A DNA stretch of 64,000 nt from Pseudogymnoascus destructans (lineage: Eukaryota; Ascomycota; Leotiomycetes; Thelebolales; Thelebolaceae). A program made the position numbers and the translations under genes. Numbering within the stretch: the first letter of the stretch is position 1; each line of letters opens with the position of its first letter. A model generated the notes under the pieces. That model saw only the letters and a list, made by a program, of their open reading frames with translations. It ran no database searches and was not told the origin of the DNA. Location: positions 1,488,001 through 1,552,000 of the forward strand of contig NW_020167520.1 of the NCBI RefSeq assembly GCF_001641265.1, written 5' to 3'. Shown piece after piece: positions 12,101 to 22,400 of the stretch.

Positions 12101-12792
12101 CATGGTGTCGCGCGCATTACGTCCACTACAAGGTGCTCAAGGAGATCCTGCAATTGCGTCGCCAGATCACGGATTTACTGCGCACCAACATCCCTGCGTT
12201 CGCGGGACTGACGTTTGTTGATAAACTGCCCTCGCCGAGCGTGACGCAGATCAAGGCCCTGAAGCAGATGGTTGCAGCGGGATTCATCGACCACGTCGCC
12301 ATTCGCGCGGACCTAGCGCCGATTTCATCGCCTGTGGGACGGAAACCGAGTCGTGCGATCGAGGTCCAGTATCTCACCCTCTTCCCGTCGCACGCGCGCT
12401 GCGACGACGAGGATAAAGCTGTATACATCCACCCCTCCTCACCACTAGCGCACAGATCCCCCAAGGAATGCCCTGAGTACATCGTCTACTCGCATCTCCA
12501 GCGCGCAGCGCCCTCAGCGACGACTCCAGAGCGTGTGCCGAGAGCGAGGATGCACGCGCTTGTCGATGTTAGTGGTGGGCAGCTTGCGGCGCTGGCGAAG
12601 GGAACGCCGTTGTTGCAGTATGGGAGGCCGATTAAGGAGGGGAAGCAGCTGGATAAGATGGGGTTGGAGAAGGAGTGTTGGGTTGTGCCGTATTTGAGGG
12701 CGGAGGGGAGGAATGATATGGGCTGGCCGTTGCCGGCGAGGAAGGTGGTGCAGAAGAAGGTTTTGGGGAAGGGGTGGGTTATTCAGGGGTAG
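9163..12792 (+). CDS. ECM16: DEAH-box RNA helicase Ecm16/Dhr1 (DHX37)
   Basis: Single exon of 1209 residues. The first ATG (9163) opens a basic N-terminus (MKKFVPRQRKHK) followed by a coiled, charged region with KKAKRLEKYIDTKLKKDE and the SLYSSSSRMGQGKESK motif typical of Ecm16/DHX37. Acidic stretches come next, then the helicase core: Walker A GATGSGKTTQ near residue 402, DEAH near 502, SAT near 545, and QRAGRAGR in domain 2, followed by the HA2/OB region. Dhr1 removes U3 snoRNA from the pre-40S ribosome in the nucleolus. The core carries the usual acidic insertion between motifs III and IV. The last 1.2 kb is distinctly more GC-rich in codon choice than the start. All motifs look intact. 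Confidence 0.93.
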   Translation: MKKFVPRQRKHKVIARTKELSKNDGVPDSNTVEIMPTAKAELEEKKRLLREELKKESAKMSGKKAKRLEKYIDTKLKKDENRILIQNLALNKTDTSLYSSSSRMGQGKESKRQRMGRALREAAAGIDLDGENDEILFEKRALKDGPVDRDSDAEDEDDEMSGAATTTTEGTANETKPAPFAAAAGSGLKRPLELDDSGRPVIQKRQKRGGVNSKLSFKAEPKAMPTAAAEPAWTGFSAFEDSEEGDEDMDSDMSGSELDSPKVDDEATSGGDEATSDGEDGSEESSDDSESEDNTENKKERSSAFKSWANQQRNEAMGFEPTNTTQLATLTPRPENFQPRPLESDPLPAELQTANSIARKAFAVSFNRSAEIQEARMQLPVVGEEQRIMEAIHNNSTVVVFGATGSGKTTQVPQFLYEAGYGSPDSPTPGMIGVTQPRRVAAVSMAKRVGDELGDHGDRVGYQIRFEGTVSPKTAIKFMTDGVLLREVALDIALRKYSAVVIDEAHERSVNTDILIGMMSRVVRLRDEMALEDPSIKPLKLIIMSATLRITDFTENKTLFTTPPPVVQAEGRQFTVTNHFARQTRHDYVEELFKKVSKAHKKLPPGGFLVFLTGQMEITHLSKKLKEAFKIGTMASGPQVRISGQDAPAEAEDVDFGGLMEEELDSDDESVDFEGDDNDDAEFDIGEAEEVGPAKMHVLPLYSLLPTKEQLRVFEPPPDGSRLVILATNVAETSLTIPGIRYVFDCGRSKERKYDEKIGVQSFEISWISKASASQRAGRAGRTGPGHCYRMYSSAVFERDFREFAEPEILRMPIEGVVLQLKAMNLQHVVNFPFPTPPDRASLAASERLLTYLSAISPTGQITKVGSTMSIFPLSPRFARILLIGHLHDCLPYTIALVAGLSTADIFIPENQVVPALTPKDENDEDSHFTQADRLEEDARNAIRRKYNAVQHAFCSLDDRSDAIKLLQAVGEFAHEPTEAWCRAHYVHYKVLKEILQLRRQITDLLRTNIPAFAGLTFVDKLPSPSVTQIKALKQMVAAGFIDHVAIRADLAPISSPVGRKPSRAIEVQYLTLFPSHARCDDEDKAVYIHPSSPLAHRSPKECPEYIVYSHLQRAAPSATTPERVPRARMHALVDVSGGQLAALAKGTPLLQYGRPIKEGKQLDKMGLEKECWVVPYLRAEGRNDMGWPLPARKVVQKKVLGKGWVIQG

Positions 12793-13391
12793 GGTGGTCG
12801 TTTAGGTATGCGTGGTATTGATATTGGATTGATGAGTTGCCATTGTGGAAGTGTTACATGTGTAGCTCAAAGGTCTGAAGATGGGCCGCGGCTACAGCCA
12901 GTTAGAGACTCGAAATATATAGTAACGACTGAGTGCTCCTATTATTACCTCATAACTCCGAGATTGAAAGTACAGTAGCTTGATTACCATAAGTCTCCCA
13001 TTCATGTTCAATGGAGATGCAGTACCCGACCGAATTGCCAGCTGAACGAAGTGATCCTCTCAATTTATCTGCGACTACATATATGTCCTATGGAAGACGT
13101 CGGTTGCTCGAAGACCTCCAAATGCTTGATCTTTCATTTTAGTCTCATCAATCCTATCGTCTTCTCGTTCCTGTCATCATCTCATTCCTGTCATCTTCTC
13201 GTTGCTGTCATCCACATAATGCTGTCGTCGTCTCACGCAATACGGTGGGCCTCGATAAGTATAACTCTTGACGATAATATTATTATTAAATTGCATCTAC
13301 TAAATAAGCATAAGATGTCCGGCAGCATTCAACCAGCTTAGATCGATTTTGACTTGTTCGTTTCTGTGGAAGAAAAGTGGCTATTGAGGAG
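12793..13391. other. Intergenic, no gene seen
   Basis: This spacer separates the ECM16 stop from the first transposon end. It is AT-rich. It contains three imperfect copies of a T/C-rich stretch around CTCGTTCCTGTCATC at 13160-13220. A 96-codon open frame at 13051 has no recognisable protein features and I do not call it. Confidence 0.5.
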
Positions 13392-13422
13392 CAGTGTTGC
13401 CCGAGTACTACTCAGAGTACTA

Positions 13423-15299
13423 ACGTAAGTCGTGGCGTAACGCGGGGGATGGCGCAACGCGGGGAATTCACCCCGCCGACTTCTGATAACTGTGAATAAC
13501 TCAACAATGGTTCGCTGTAAAAGCCTGGGTGTTGCTGAGCGTGAAACTTTAATAGCCCAGGCAGTATTAGACGTCCAATCTAAGAAGTATAAGAGTGCAT
13601 ATCACGCTGAGAAAGTGCTGGGGCTGCCGAAGAGTTCAGTGACGCGACGCGTCAATGGAGGTTTGACACGCTCCCAAGCCCGCCAGAAACAGCAGAATTT
13701 ATCAGGCGCGCAAGAACAGATACTTCTAAAGTGGATTAAAAACCTAACAATCAGCGGCTATTCTCCAGGGCATCAGTTGTTGAAGGAAATAGCTGAAGAA
13801 CTCCGGTCGCACCGGTCACTCAATTTTGACGACGCGACGCCAAACTTACTTCTACCCCAACCACGATTTTCCCTCGGTCGCGACTGGGTACCACGATTCA
13901 TACAACGACATCCCCATCTACAGGTCGCTATTGGGCGACGGATCGAAACTGTACGCATGGACGGTGCAACAAAACCAGTGCTTACGGCATGGTTTAACGC
14001 GTACACCAAGGTGGTTCAAGAGTTTGGAATCACGCAAGAGAACACATATAACATGGATGAATCCGGATTTTCGATTGGGACAATGGAATCTACTCGAATT
14101 ATACTTGATTCAACGCTTCGTACGAAGCATCAAGCGCATCCTGGCCGTCAGGAATGGGTTTCGATGGTCGAGTGCATCTGCGCAGATGGAACCATCCTCC
14201 CACCCCTCGGGATCTTTAAGGGCAAGAACTTTCTCCAATCATGGATTCCGCCCGCAGTCATCGACCAGTGGTTCTTCTCTGCGAATACGAAAGGCTGGAC
14301 AAGCAACCTCCATGGGTTGGAGTGGTTAAAACGCATCTTCGAGCCAACAACACGTACAAAAGCAGATGGTCAGCACCGGCTTCTTATATGTGATGGCCAC
14401 GACTCACACATTAGCGGGAGTTTCATTGCGCATTGCATGCAGAACCATATTGTATTACTGATACTTCCCCCTCATACATCGCACTTACTACAACCACTGG
14501 ATGTTGCGATATTCGGCCCGCTAAAAAAGCGTCTGACAGCAGCGCTCTCCCCACTCAACCAAGCGCAACTTGCGCGCATAAGAAGTATGAATGGATGGAG
14601 GCATACATCCAGGCACGGCTTGATGTATGCAACCATCAGAACATTGAGTCAGCATACCGTGGCGCTGGCTTGTTTCCTTTTAATCCCCAGCGAGCATTGC
14701 GTACGCTGCTCAATGCTGAACCATCAGTCGAGGCTGACCGACCAAAAACACCACATCAGTATGATATTTTTGACCGAGTCTTTATCAACAGCTCCCCCCC
14801 AGATGGGATGACCTTACGCTCTGCAAATGCGCTTCTTACAACTACGATTAATAGTGGTGGGGTGCTGTCAACACCAGTGCGGACGTACATCCAAAAACTC
14901 ACAGTTGCGTCAGAGCAACTTCGAGCACGCAGCATTGTCCACCAACTCGATGCCAACAACCTGCGATTAGTTATAAAGCAACGTACGGTACGTACGAAGG
15001 GGAAAAGGGTTATTCTGAAGGGTCACTTTCATGTTTCTATGCAAGAGTTGTGTGATGTGGTGATGGAGGCGGAAAAGGCGACACATAACCCAAGTAAGAA
15101 AAAGCGCAAAACAAAGGATAAGAACGCCTCCTCAGACATTGAAATTGATGAGTATATTGAGGAAGAAGCAGGGGAACAATCTAAGAGTGATGGTGGATCA
15201 TGTATTATCGTTGATTGTAGTTAAATTTACAGATTTGTTGTGTTCTCTTCAAATTTCCACCGCGTTACGCCATCCCCCGCGTTACGCCACGACTTACGT
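13423..15299 (+). mobile_element. P1: pogo-type DNA transposon
   Basis: The 1877-bp element is bounded by TA target duplications (13421-13422 and 15300-15301) and by terminal inverted repeats of about 40 bp. Both ends start ACGTAAGTCGTGGCGTAACG on their inward strands and differ at one position near base 33. It encodes one CENP-B/DDE transposase. It sits just inside the terminal repeat of hAT1, so it landed there after hAT1. Confidence 0.93.
13507..15224 (+). pseudogene. P1 transposase, one-base frameshift
   Basis: It encodes a pogo/Fot1-like transposase: an N-terminal psq-type helix-turn-helix (KSAYHAEKVLGLPKSSVTRR, residues about 32-51), a CENP-B-type HTH, then a DDE superfamily core. Visible core motifs are YNMDESGF with the first acidic residue, LLICDGHDSH with the second, and PPHTSHLLQPLDVAIFGPLK. 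The frame breaks near 14578-14585, in a run of A residues, where one base seems lost. It resumes in the next frame with EWMEAYIQARLDV and YRGAGLFPFNP and continues to a normal acidic C-terminus at 15224. The rest is free of stops, so the break looks recent. First ATG is 13507. Confidence 0.88.
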
Positions 15300-16680
15300 T
15301 ACTCAGAGATCTTCGAGTAGAGTACTGTTTTTTGGGCTCGAGTAGAGTAGTACTCGAGTATAAAAATGAAAACATGATTGATAGCTATATAGACTATGGA
15401 AATACAGTAACTATGCATCCTCATCTTCCTCTGAATCCTCACCTGCTGATACCACGCCCCAATTCCTAAGACATATAAGATATCGTAGTGTAGATGGTGC
15501 TAATCTGTTCCGTTCCTTTGTAATAATATCGCCACCTGCACTAAACACTCGCTCAGATTCCGCTGATGTAGCAGGAATTGCTAAATGATCTTTGGCAGTT
15601 GCGGCAAGTATTGGATATTGGTATTGCTTACTTGCCCAAAACTTGAGTATATCAATTTTAGGCCCAAGAGTTGGCTCGTTCATCCAGCGCTTCCATTCTG
15701 GATCTAAATCTGGCTGCCGTTGTGAGACATATAGCTCATCCTCAGAATCAGACTCTGTCTTCTTAGAATTCTCATCTTCTAATTCCTCATCTTGGATACT
15801 TTCCATAACCTTTGCTGCTTGGATGTCTAATGCCTTGCCTGAATATTTATAATAACAGTCTTGCCATTGTGCTTTTGCCCGCCTTTTTCACGTGTCTTGA
15901 ATGCTTTTTGGCCAAATAATATCAAATACGTTAAAGTTATAACGTGGGTCGCATATTGTAGCTAAAGTTGAATGACTCCGGTGTTGATTTGTTGCAAGTG
16001 TATAATACTCATTAAGCTTTTTTAATGCTGCTAAACAAGCGTCGTATATTGTGCTATTCTCTGTATATCCAGCTTTCAAGACTTCAAGCTTTTGTGTCAT
16101 TGTAGCTTCTCTGTTGGGCGTATAAAGATATAGAAAAAATCTAATAACACCTTAAATCAAGCTGTTGAGATGCACAGAGATCTGTTATTGGACCTTGTAA
16201 TCTTAACGCTAAATGCAGCATATAATATGTTGAGCTCCATCGTACTGGCATATTGAGGCTAAGCTTCTTAAACTCAATATTTGCAGCTTCACATTGCTTT
16301 TTTAGGCATCCTTCCATTGTCGTCGGTTGACGTCGAAGTTTGCTAAGAACAGCTACTGACTCATTTTCTGGTAGTGATGGAACTCAGGCAGCTCCATACT
16401 CAAGGCGGTATGCGTTTGGCTCATCTGCCGGTGTTAAAGCAGCTTGAACAGCAAGGTTTATAATGTGCCCAATACATCTGACATCGCCTTCTTTTGTTGT
16501 ATATGCCCATAGTTGCTGTAATGTAGTTTCATTCTTGCATGCTAAGTTCTCATATTCTGAGAGTACGGTAGTGTTTGCAGAAGCGTTATCACGAGTGATA
16601 GTAAAAACTGCAGGAGTAATACCATAGTCGTCTGTAACAGCTATTAACTGCCCTGCAAGATATTCACCAGAATGGATTGG

Positions 16681-17621
16681 TGTAATGGTGGGTGCACCAG
16701 ATGTGAGAATCTAGCCACCCAAGGAAGGGATGAATTTACTAAGACAACACACTGTCTTAGGAAAAAGAGCCAAAGGGTCGTAGCTTAGACTATTCCACAA
16801 TGCAGCAATCAGGTGTATGATGTAGTGAAGTGGTTCAGACAAGTTGCAACAAATGTTGAGTCTGGGAACTCAGGGGTAAGTCAGAGGTTAACACCTCACT
16901 GACATTTCAGAAACAAGGAGTAACAAGATGAATGCTTGGAAGCTAGAAAAGACGTGGAAGTATGTGATAGTCGATTTACTGTATTGTCTGCTTGCCCTTT
17001 CTTAAGGAAAGGGCAATCCTATTTATGCTAAAGGAGTGTAGTTCTCTCATTTTCCAAGACTTTCCATGACTTACCAGGCTTGGTAACTGTAGTCGACGTA
17101 AGAGAATCCCATAGAACCATCTCTTAGGTTCGTAGCCTATAGGAAGTAAAAGGAGGTCCAAGGTCAGAGTACCCCTATAGACAAATTATGTCATAGACAA
17201 ATTATGTCATAGACAAATTATGTCATAGACAAATTATGTCATAACTTAACCAATCTTGTGGGTAACTAAAGAGCGATGACATGTAATCAATCATAGAGGT
17301 TCGTAGGAGCTTTTAGAGCTATCGTTCATGCTCCTAGGCCTCTAGTTGGTAGATATATGTCATGTGGTAGTATGAGTGATGTCATGTAATGAATCATAGA
17401 GGGTTGTAGAGATATGCTATGTGGCAATATCGGCCCAGTAACTAAGGAGCGATGACGTGTAATGAATCATAGATGGTTGTAGCAATCGTTGAGTAGTATT
17501 GCTCTTGTTGTTGGTGTGATAAGCCAAAATATGTATAGTGACTTGTAGGTTTGAGGAGGAGATTTCCAAGTTTGCTCTTGAGTTTGATAGCAAACTGAGT
17601 GCAATGAATGTCAGTATGACA
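16681..17621. repeat. Solo-LTR-like insertion, 941 bp, 5-bp target duplication
   Basis: It begins TGTAATGGTG and ends CAGTATGACA, the TG...CA ends of an LTR, and is flanked by ATTGG on both sides (16676-16680 and 17622-17626). No open frame of note is inside. Its first 131 bp recur, inverted, at 35741-35871. Removing it restores the hAT1 reading frame. Confidence 0.8.
17177..17240. repeat. Tandem repeat, 16 bp x 4
   Basis: Four head-to-tail copies of ATAGACAAATTATGTC lie inside the 941-bp LTR. Downstream (17260-17490) are three looser copies of a unit around GAGCGATGACRTGTAATSAA. Confidence 0.8.
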
Positions 17622-17759
17622 ATTGGCTCTTGTAGCTCAATAACATCTAAGACTGTACATCGTAACTGCCACTTATCAGAGATCCAATGTGCTGTTACTG
17701 CAGCGTATTCAGAATAGTTGCGTGCAGACCAAGTATCAGTTGTTAAAGATATCCGTCCA

Positions 17760-18046
17760 TGTAATGACACAGGGCACCCAGCTCACAGTAATAGCATATG
17801 AGAGTGCGAGTCGGAGGCTAAACGGATGCTATCGTATAGGTCTACTACGAAGGATACAAAAAAGATGATGGGGGAACCCCGTGAGTCGATTGTCTCAAGT
17901 ACCTGAAACCCATCCGACTCAGTTCGGACTCGGTTAGCCCACCCAAATGATCACACGTGACCCCGCAGCTACCCAGAGTCCACTCCCTAGAATGAGAGAC
18001 GAGAAGGCATCATTACACTACTGAGAGACGAGAAGGCATCCTTACA
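17760..18046 (-). repeat. 3' LTR of G1
   Basis: On the minus strand it starts TGTAAGGATGCC directly after the polypurine tract and ends CCCTGTGTCATTACA. A 29-bp segment ending in CATTACA/CTTACA is tandemly duplicated at its inner edge (17989-18046). About 130 bp at the outer edge matches the solo LTRs at 22557-22927 and 38452-38802; the middle differs, so it is a related subfamily. Confidence 0.75.
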
Positions 18047-18645
18047 CTACCCCCCTCCTGAGAGAGTGCTTTGTCCGCAAGGCACGCGGTTAGTATCATG
18101 TCTGCAACGTCTCTGAATCGTCTCCGTGAACGGAGCGTTTCTTGTTATCATAATGTTGGCTGGTAATTGCGTCCGGAACAACTTCGTTTGTCGTGCGCGT
18201 CGGGAAGGTGCTTTGTTTGCCACAGTAGTCATCCCGAGGTGGTATTGCGTTAGGGTCCGTGTGGCATGCGAAACTGGAGTTTGCTTTTGTTGCATCTCAC
18301 GTTCGTTCTTGGGGTCCGAAACAGTACCGGAAGGTGTCCGCTACACGATTGAGTAGAATTTTCGTAAACGTGAAAGAAGAAGTGGCCGCGCTAGCCCGAT
18401 TCAGAGTTTATTGTTTTGAGTATTCCGCTTCGCCCACTTCCTCTTGTTTTTACCTTACAACAACAACGCCAGCAACCCTCCCACCCGAGACCAGTAAGTG
18501 GCCCCTCCCCGTTCATTTGTTTCTGATACTGATAGATTGGATAGTATAAATCCAATCCACAAGAACGAGTAGGTGATGAGAGCGCGTTGGCGCGGTGTTG
18601 ATAACTTGTGCTGGGCTGACGGAATCACAGATTCCAAATTTGAAG
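18047..18645. other. G1 3' non-coding region and presumed K1 promoter
   Basis: This stretch lies between the LTR and the K1 start codon. It holds the polypurine tract next to the LTR and pyrimidine-rich sequence near 18430-18560. Short open frames here have no recognisable features. Confidence 0.5.
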
Positions 18646-19247
18646 ATGGCACTTCCCACCCCCTCCGGGGCTCTTACTGTCGCCTTCCGTGTGCTCTGTT
18701 TGCGCTGCCTTCAGGCCAAAGCCCGTGGGATCCAGTCCCACGACTGCGTCTGGTCCCCGACCAGTTCAAAGTGTGGGTACTGCACGTCGCAGCACTCGCC
18801 TTGCGTCCCGGTAGGTTTTCTTGTGGGGTTCAGTGTTTGGTTTGGTTGGCCGTTGCTGACTTTGGTGAAAGCTGCCCTGGTTCCTTGGGGAAGAGTTTGC
18901 GGCCCTACTGGCCGCCCAGAGCATGCCAAAGTTCTGCTCCGAGGTGGAGCGTGACCTCTACGAGGAGGCACGCGCCACTCGGGCTGCCCTCGAGTTGGGG
19001 CTGGCCGTGAGTAGACCCCATTCCCCTTGTGACTCGGTGTGGTTTCGATGCTGACTCTGGGCAGCAAATTCGGTCGTCGCTGCGCCGTCTCCGGACGGAA
19101 CAGGAGAGCATTCCTGCTCTCTTGGGGGAGTTGGTGGCTGCTGTGGGCAAACTGCCCACCGCTGCCGCTCCCGCGGTCGCTCCGACTCGGGGTGATAGAA
19201 GGAGGGAGGGGGAGGATGGGGAAGTTGGGGCGGCCTACGGGGCCTAG
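18646..19247 (+). CDS. K1: zinc-cluster-like accessory protein of G1, convergent to pol
   Basis: Three exons (18646-18810, 18872-19006, 19065-19247) joined by 61- and 58-bp GT/AG introns, all in phase 0, give 160 residues without a stop. Residues 17-55 have six cysteines spaced C-x2-C-x12-C-x8-C-x2-C-x6-C, the order of a binuclear zinc cluster and of the fungal DUF3716-type cysteine domain (recalled, not searched). The middle is helical (KFCSEVERDLYEEARATRAAL) and the C-terminus is Ala/Pro then charged. It points against pol and lies between pol and the 3' LTR, so its mRNA would be antisense to the retrotransposon transcript. While pol is full of stops, this gene looks whole. A truncated copy sits in G2. 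DNA or RNA binding is possible; function unknown. Confidence 0.6.
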
Positions 19248-19420
19248 GTGGGGGAAGACCCTGTCTCGGAGGGGACTCGGGCCTGGCCCTTCACGTGGGG
19301 TCACTTCGACCCTTCGTCTCTCATGGTGGTAGCCGCTTGTTGTGACGCCGGTGAGACGTTTGGGAAAGGTGGCTCCCACAAGGGTTACGGTGGTGAGTGC
19401 ACCCTGGCTCGGAGGGTATT

Positions 19421-22400
19421 TTAGCTTAGAGTCGCAGACAGTAACGACTCTGTTTCTTCCACTTTGTCTTTTCCTCCGTGATCGTAGTTTTGTTCCTTTC
19501 CCATCTCCCCTACCGTAACCCCTCCGAGTAGTTCTTGAGGTGGTCCTGGTAAATCTGGGTATTCCGTATGAAACTCTCTGAGTTTATGGGGAGAGTTCGT
19601 GAAGTTTGACGCTGGGTACCACTCTGGGTCCGGATCGTATCTGACCCAACTAACCTGGTATTGTAGTTGCTTCTGGCGGAGCCTTACGGTGGGGATCTTT
19701 TCCACTTCCCATTCCTCTACGCCATCTATCACTTTGCTGCTAGGCTCAGGCGGATCCTGACCAGGTAGGGGGTTGTTCGGGTCCTTCATGAGGATGTCTG
19801 GTGAGAACACATTGTGTATTTGAGAACCGGTAGGTAGTTCCAATCGAAATGCGTGCCCAATCCGTTCCAACACCATATATGGTCCGACCCATTGTTGGCC
19901 CAGCTTGCGGCTAGGACAAGAGTTTTTTAAATTTTTGGTCGATAGGTACACTCTATCTCCTACGTCCCACTCGATGGCCCTTCAGCATCGATTCACGTGC
20001 TTAGACATTTCCTCTTGTGCCTTTGCCATGTTTTCCTTTGCATGGACCCATGCAGTATGCATTTGGTCTGCAACCGCCTTGGCTTCCTCTCGGTTTAGGG
20101 TCTCCCGGGGGTTCGTGCTTTTCGGGGTGTTCCAATCCCAACTCGTACGTGGATCGGTTCCGTACTTGAGTCGGTAGGGGGTCATGCCAATGGATGCGTG
20201 GGGGAGTGTCATTTGCATGCGGTCCATTATGGGGATGAGTTCGCTCCAGTTATCCTGATAATGGGATACGAAAGGCCTCAGTCTCTGATCGATGTATCGG
20301 TTCATGATTTCCGTCTGCCCATCGGTCTGCTTATGATAGGCAGTCGACAGCTTAACCTTAACGCCGATAATTCGACAGAAGTCCTGCCAAAAGTTGCCAT
20401 GTGCCGGGCAGTTGTGGTTTTGTAGCAAGGTATGGTCACCAAACTCTTTCCGAGTCTGTCCATAAACACTAAGATGCTATCGTATCTGTGCTTGTCCCTT
20501 GGGAACTCCTTGAAGTCCATGGTGAGGTGTTGCATAGGATATTCAGGTACGGGTAGTGGGTGTAGGAATCCTTGTTGCTTAGTGACATTGGTGTGAGAAA
20601 GCTGGCATGTCACGCAGTTTCGTACATACCACAAACAGTCCGCTTCCATCCTGACCCAATGATACTTTGGAGCGAGCAATTGGTAGGTTTTCCTGCCACT
20701 TGGATGTGCTGACGACACTTGATTGTGCGCTTCCCAGATCAGTTTGTACATAGGTCGGTGTGGCGATTCACACATAGGTAGCCTTTGTACAGGAGGAGCA
20801 GGTCGTTCATCGTGAATCCGTCTGGTAGGGGTTGTTTCGTGCGAGTCTCAGTGAATGACTTCGGATTGTCCGCACATAGCGCCTCTATTAAATTGAAGGG
20901 CACCTGGGGCTTGGGGGTGTCCATCGAATTAATGGATGCTATGTAGCTCTCGGCGAGTTCGGTGCTGATTCGGGGGTGCAGGCTGCTTGGACCTAACAAT
21001 ACCCTCGCCCTACTATCAAGCTTGACTTTCTGCTGCGTTACCAAGTCCTGGTCTCTTCAGCTCAGAATATCTGCCTTCTGGTTATTCTTGCCCGCGGTGT
21101 ACGTAATGCAGAAGTTGAAGTCGGAGAGTAGCTCCATCCATCGAACCTGCTTCGCGGTGAGAACCTTGGTAGACATGAAATATTCCAGCGAATGGTGGTC
21201 AGTGTACACGTCAACTCGGTGGCGCACCGAAGCCAACTCGGGCCTCCATTTTCCAAAGGCCTTTACTATTGCGAATAGTTCCTTGTCGTGGATCTCCTAG
21301 TTGATCTCATGTCCAGATAGGACATGACTGTAAAAGCTTACAGGGTACCATCACTTGTCAGGGTGTTCTTGAGACAGCACACCAGCTACCACTCTGTCAG
21401 AGGAGTCGGTCTACAGCTTCGTAGGCAATTCGGGGTTGAAGTGGTGAAGTGCCTGTACCGCTAAAAATTGTCATCACAATTCCTCAAACGCATCCTCACA
21501 TTCGTCTGTCCACCGGAACGGCTCCGATGGACTAGTGATGGTGGTGAGGGGCTTTGCTATTTTGCCAAAATTACGAATGAATTGTCTATAGAAGCCACAG
21601 AATCCCAGGTAGGACTTCACACCCGTAACAGTGGTCGGTCGGATCCAGTTACGAAGGGGTTCGATTTTATCAGGGTCCGCTTCGACACCAGAGGTAGTGA
21701 GAACATAACCCAAGTATTTTGTCCTGGTGACGTCGAACTCGCATTTGTTCAAATCGGCTTGGAGTCCAGCTTCTCCGAGACGCTGTAGGACCTTATGCAC
21801 ATGCTCTATGTGTTCCGTAGGGTCCTCTGAATAGATTAGGATGTCGTCTAAGTATGCGGTACAGAAGTCGTCTAAGTATTGCATCAGGACGTCATTCATA
21901 TACCGCTGATAGGTTGCGGGACCGTTCGTCAGTCCAAATGGCAGCACTTTGCACTTATAGGATCCATAGCGAGTCCGAAAGGTCGTGTACTCTTACGAGT
22001 CGGGGTGCATCTGTATGCGATGGAAGGCTTGTCTGATATCTAGCTTCGTGAAGATTTTTGCTTTCGACACCCGTCCTAGTAGTTTCTCGATACGCGGGAT
22101 GGGGTAGGGATCATTCCGGGTGAGGCCATTTAACTTCCGGTAATCGATGCAAAATCTTAATTTGCCATCCGCTTTCTTTACGAATAGGATAGGGGACGCA
22201 AAGGGGCTGTTGCTGTTAATGATGAAGCCTTTCTCTAGGTTCTCTAACAGATATTGGTTGGTAGCCTATATCGACAGGAGAAAGCGTTTGGTAAAGGGGC
22301 TTCGAGCTGTATCTTGTGGTCGTATATGTGGTGTGGGGGGATTCAATCCGATTCCAACTTCGAAAAGAAATAGGTGTACTTCCGGTGCATATGCAGAAGC

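Larger units (their letters stand above)
13392..17759 (-). mobile_element. hAT1: broken hAT element (left end to 3' LTR of G1)
   Basis: The left terminus reads CAGTGTTGCC at 13392, a classic hAT inverted-repeat start, and is followed by clustered GAGTACT/CGAGTA motifs of the subterminal type. The transposase lies on the minus strand (15411-17770) and is degenerate. The element has received two insertions: pogo element P1 (13423-15299, TA duplicated) and an LTR (16681-17621, ATTGG duplicated). It is truncated at 17760 by the 3' LTR of gypsy element G1. I did not find the matching right terminus GGCAACACTG further on. Confidence 0.75.
15411..17770 (-). pseudogene. hAT1 transposase, degenerate and interrupted
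   Basis: On the minus strand the pieces appear in transposase order. At 17770-17627 is a segment with TTDTWSARNYSEYAAVTAHW (start of the RNase-H-like core). At 16675-16200 it goes on with VTDDYGITPAVFTITRDNAS, GHIINLAVQAAL and MPVRWSSTYYML. The C-terminal dimerisation domain (SAESERVFSAGGDIITKERN) is at 15806-15411. A 941-bp LTR sits between the first two pieces exactly at the ELQEP/IHSGEY junction. Several stops are present (for example near 15888 and 16385). The N-terminal BED finger is missing because gypsy element G1 cuts the gene at 17760-17770. Confidence 0.85.

Noticed and set aside
13051..13341. 96-codon plus-strand frame after ECM16
   Set aside because: No conserved features, Ser/His/Ile-rich composition of AT-rich spacer, no plausible neighbour role.
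18711..19379. 222-codon minus-strand Pro/Arg-rich frame and its counterpart on the plus strand at 35247
   Set aside because: It is antisense to K1, whose splice sites and cysteine pattern make a better gene.
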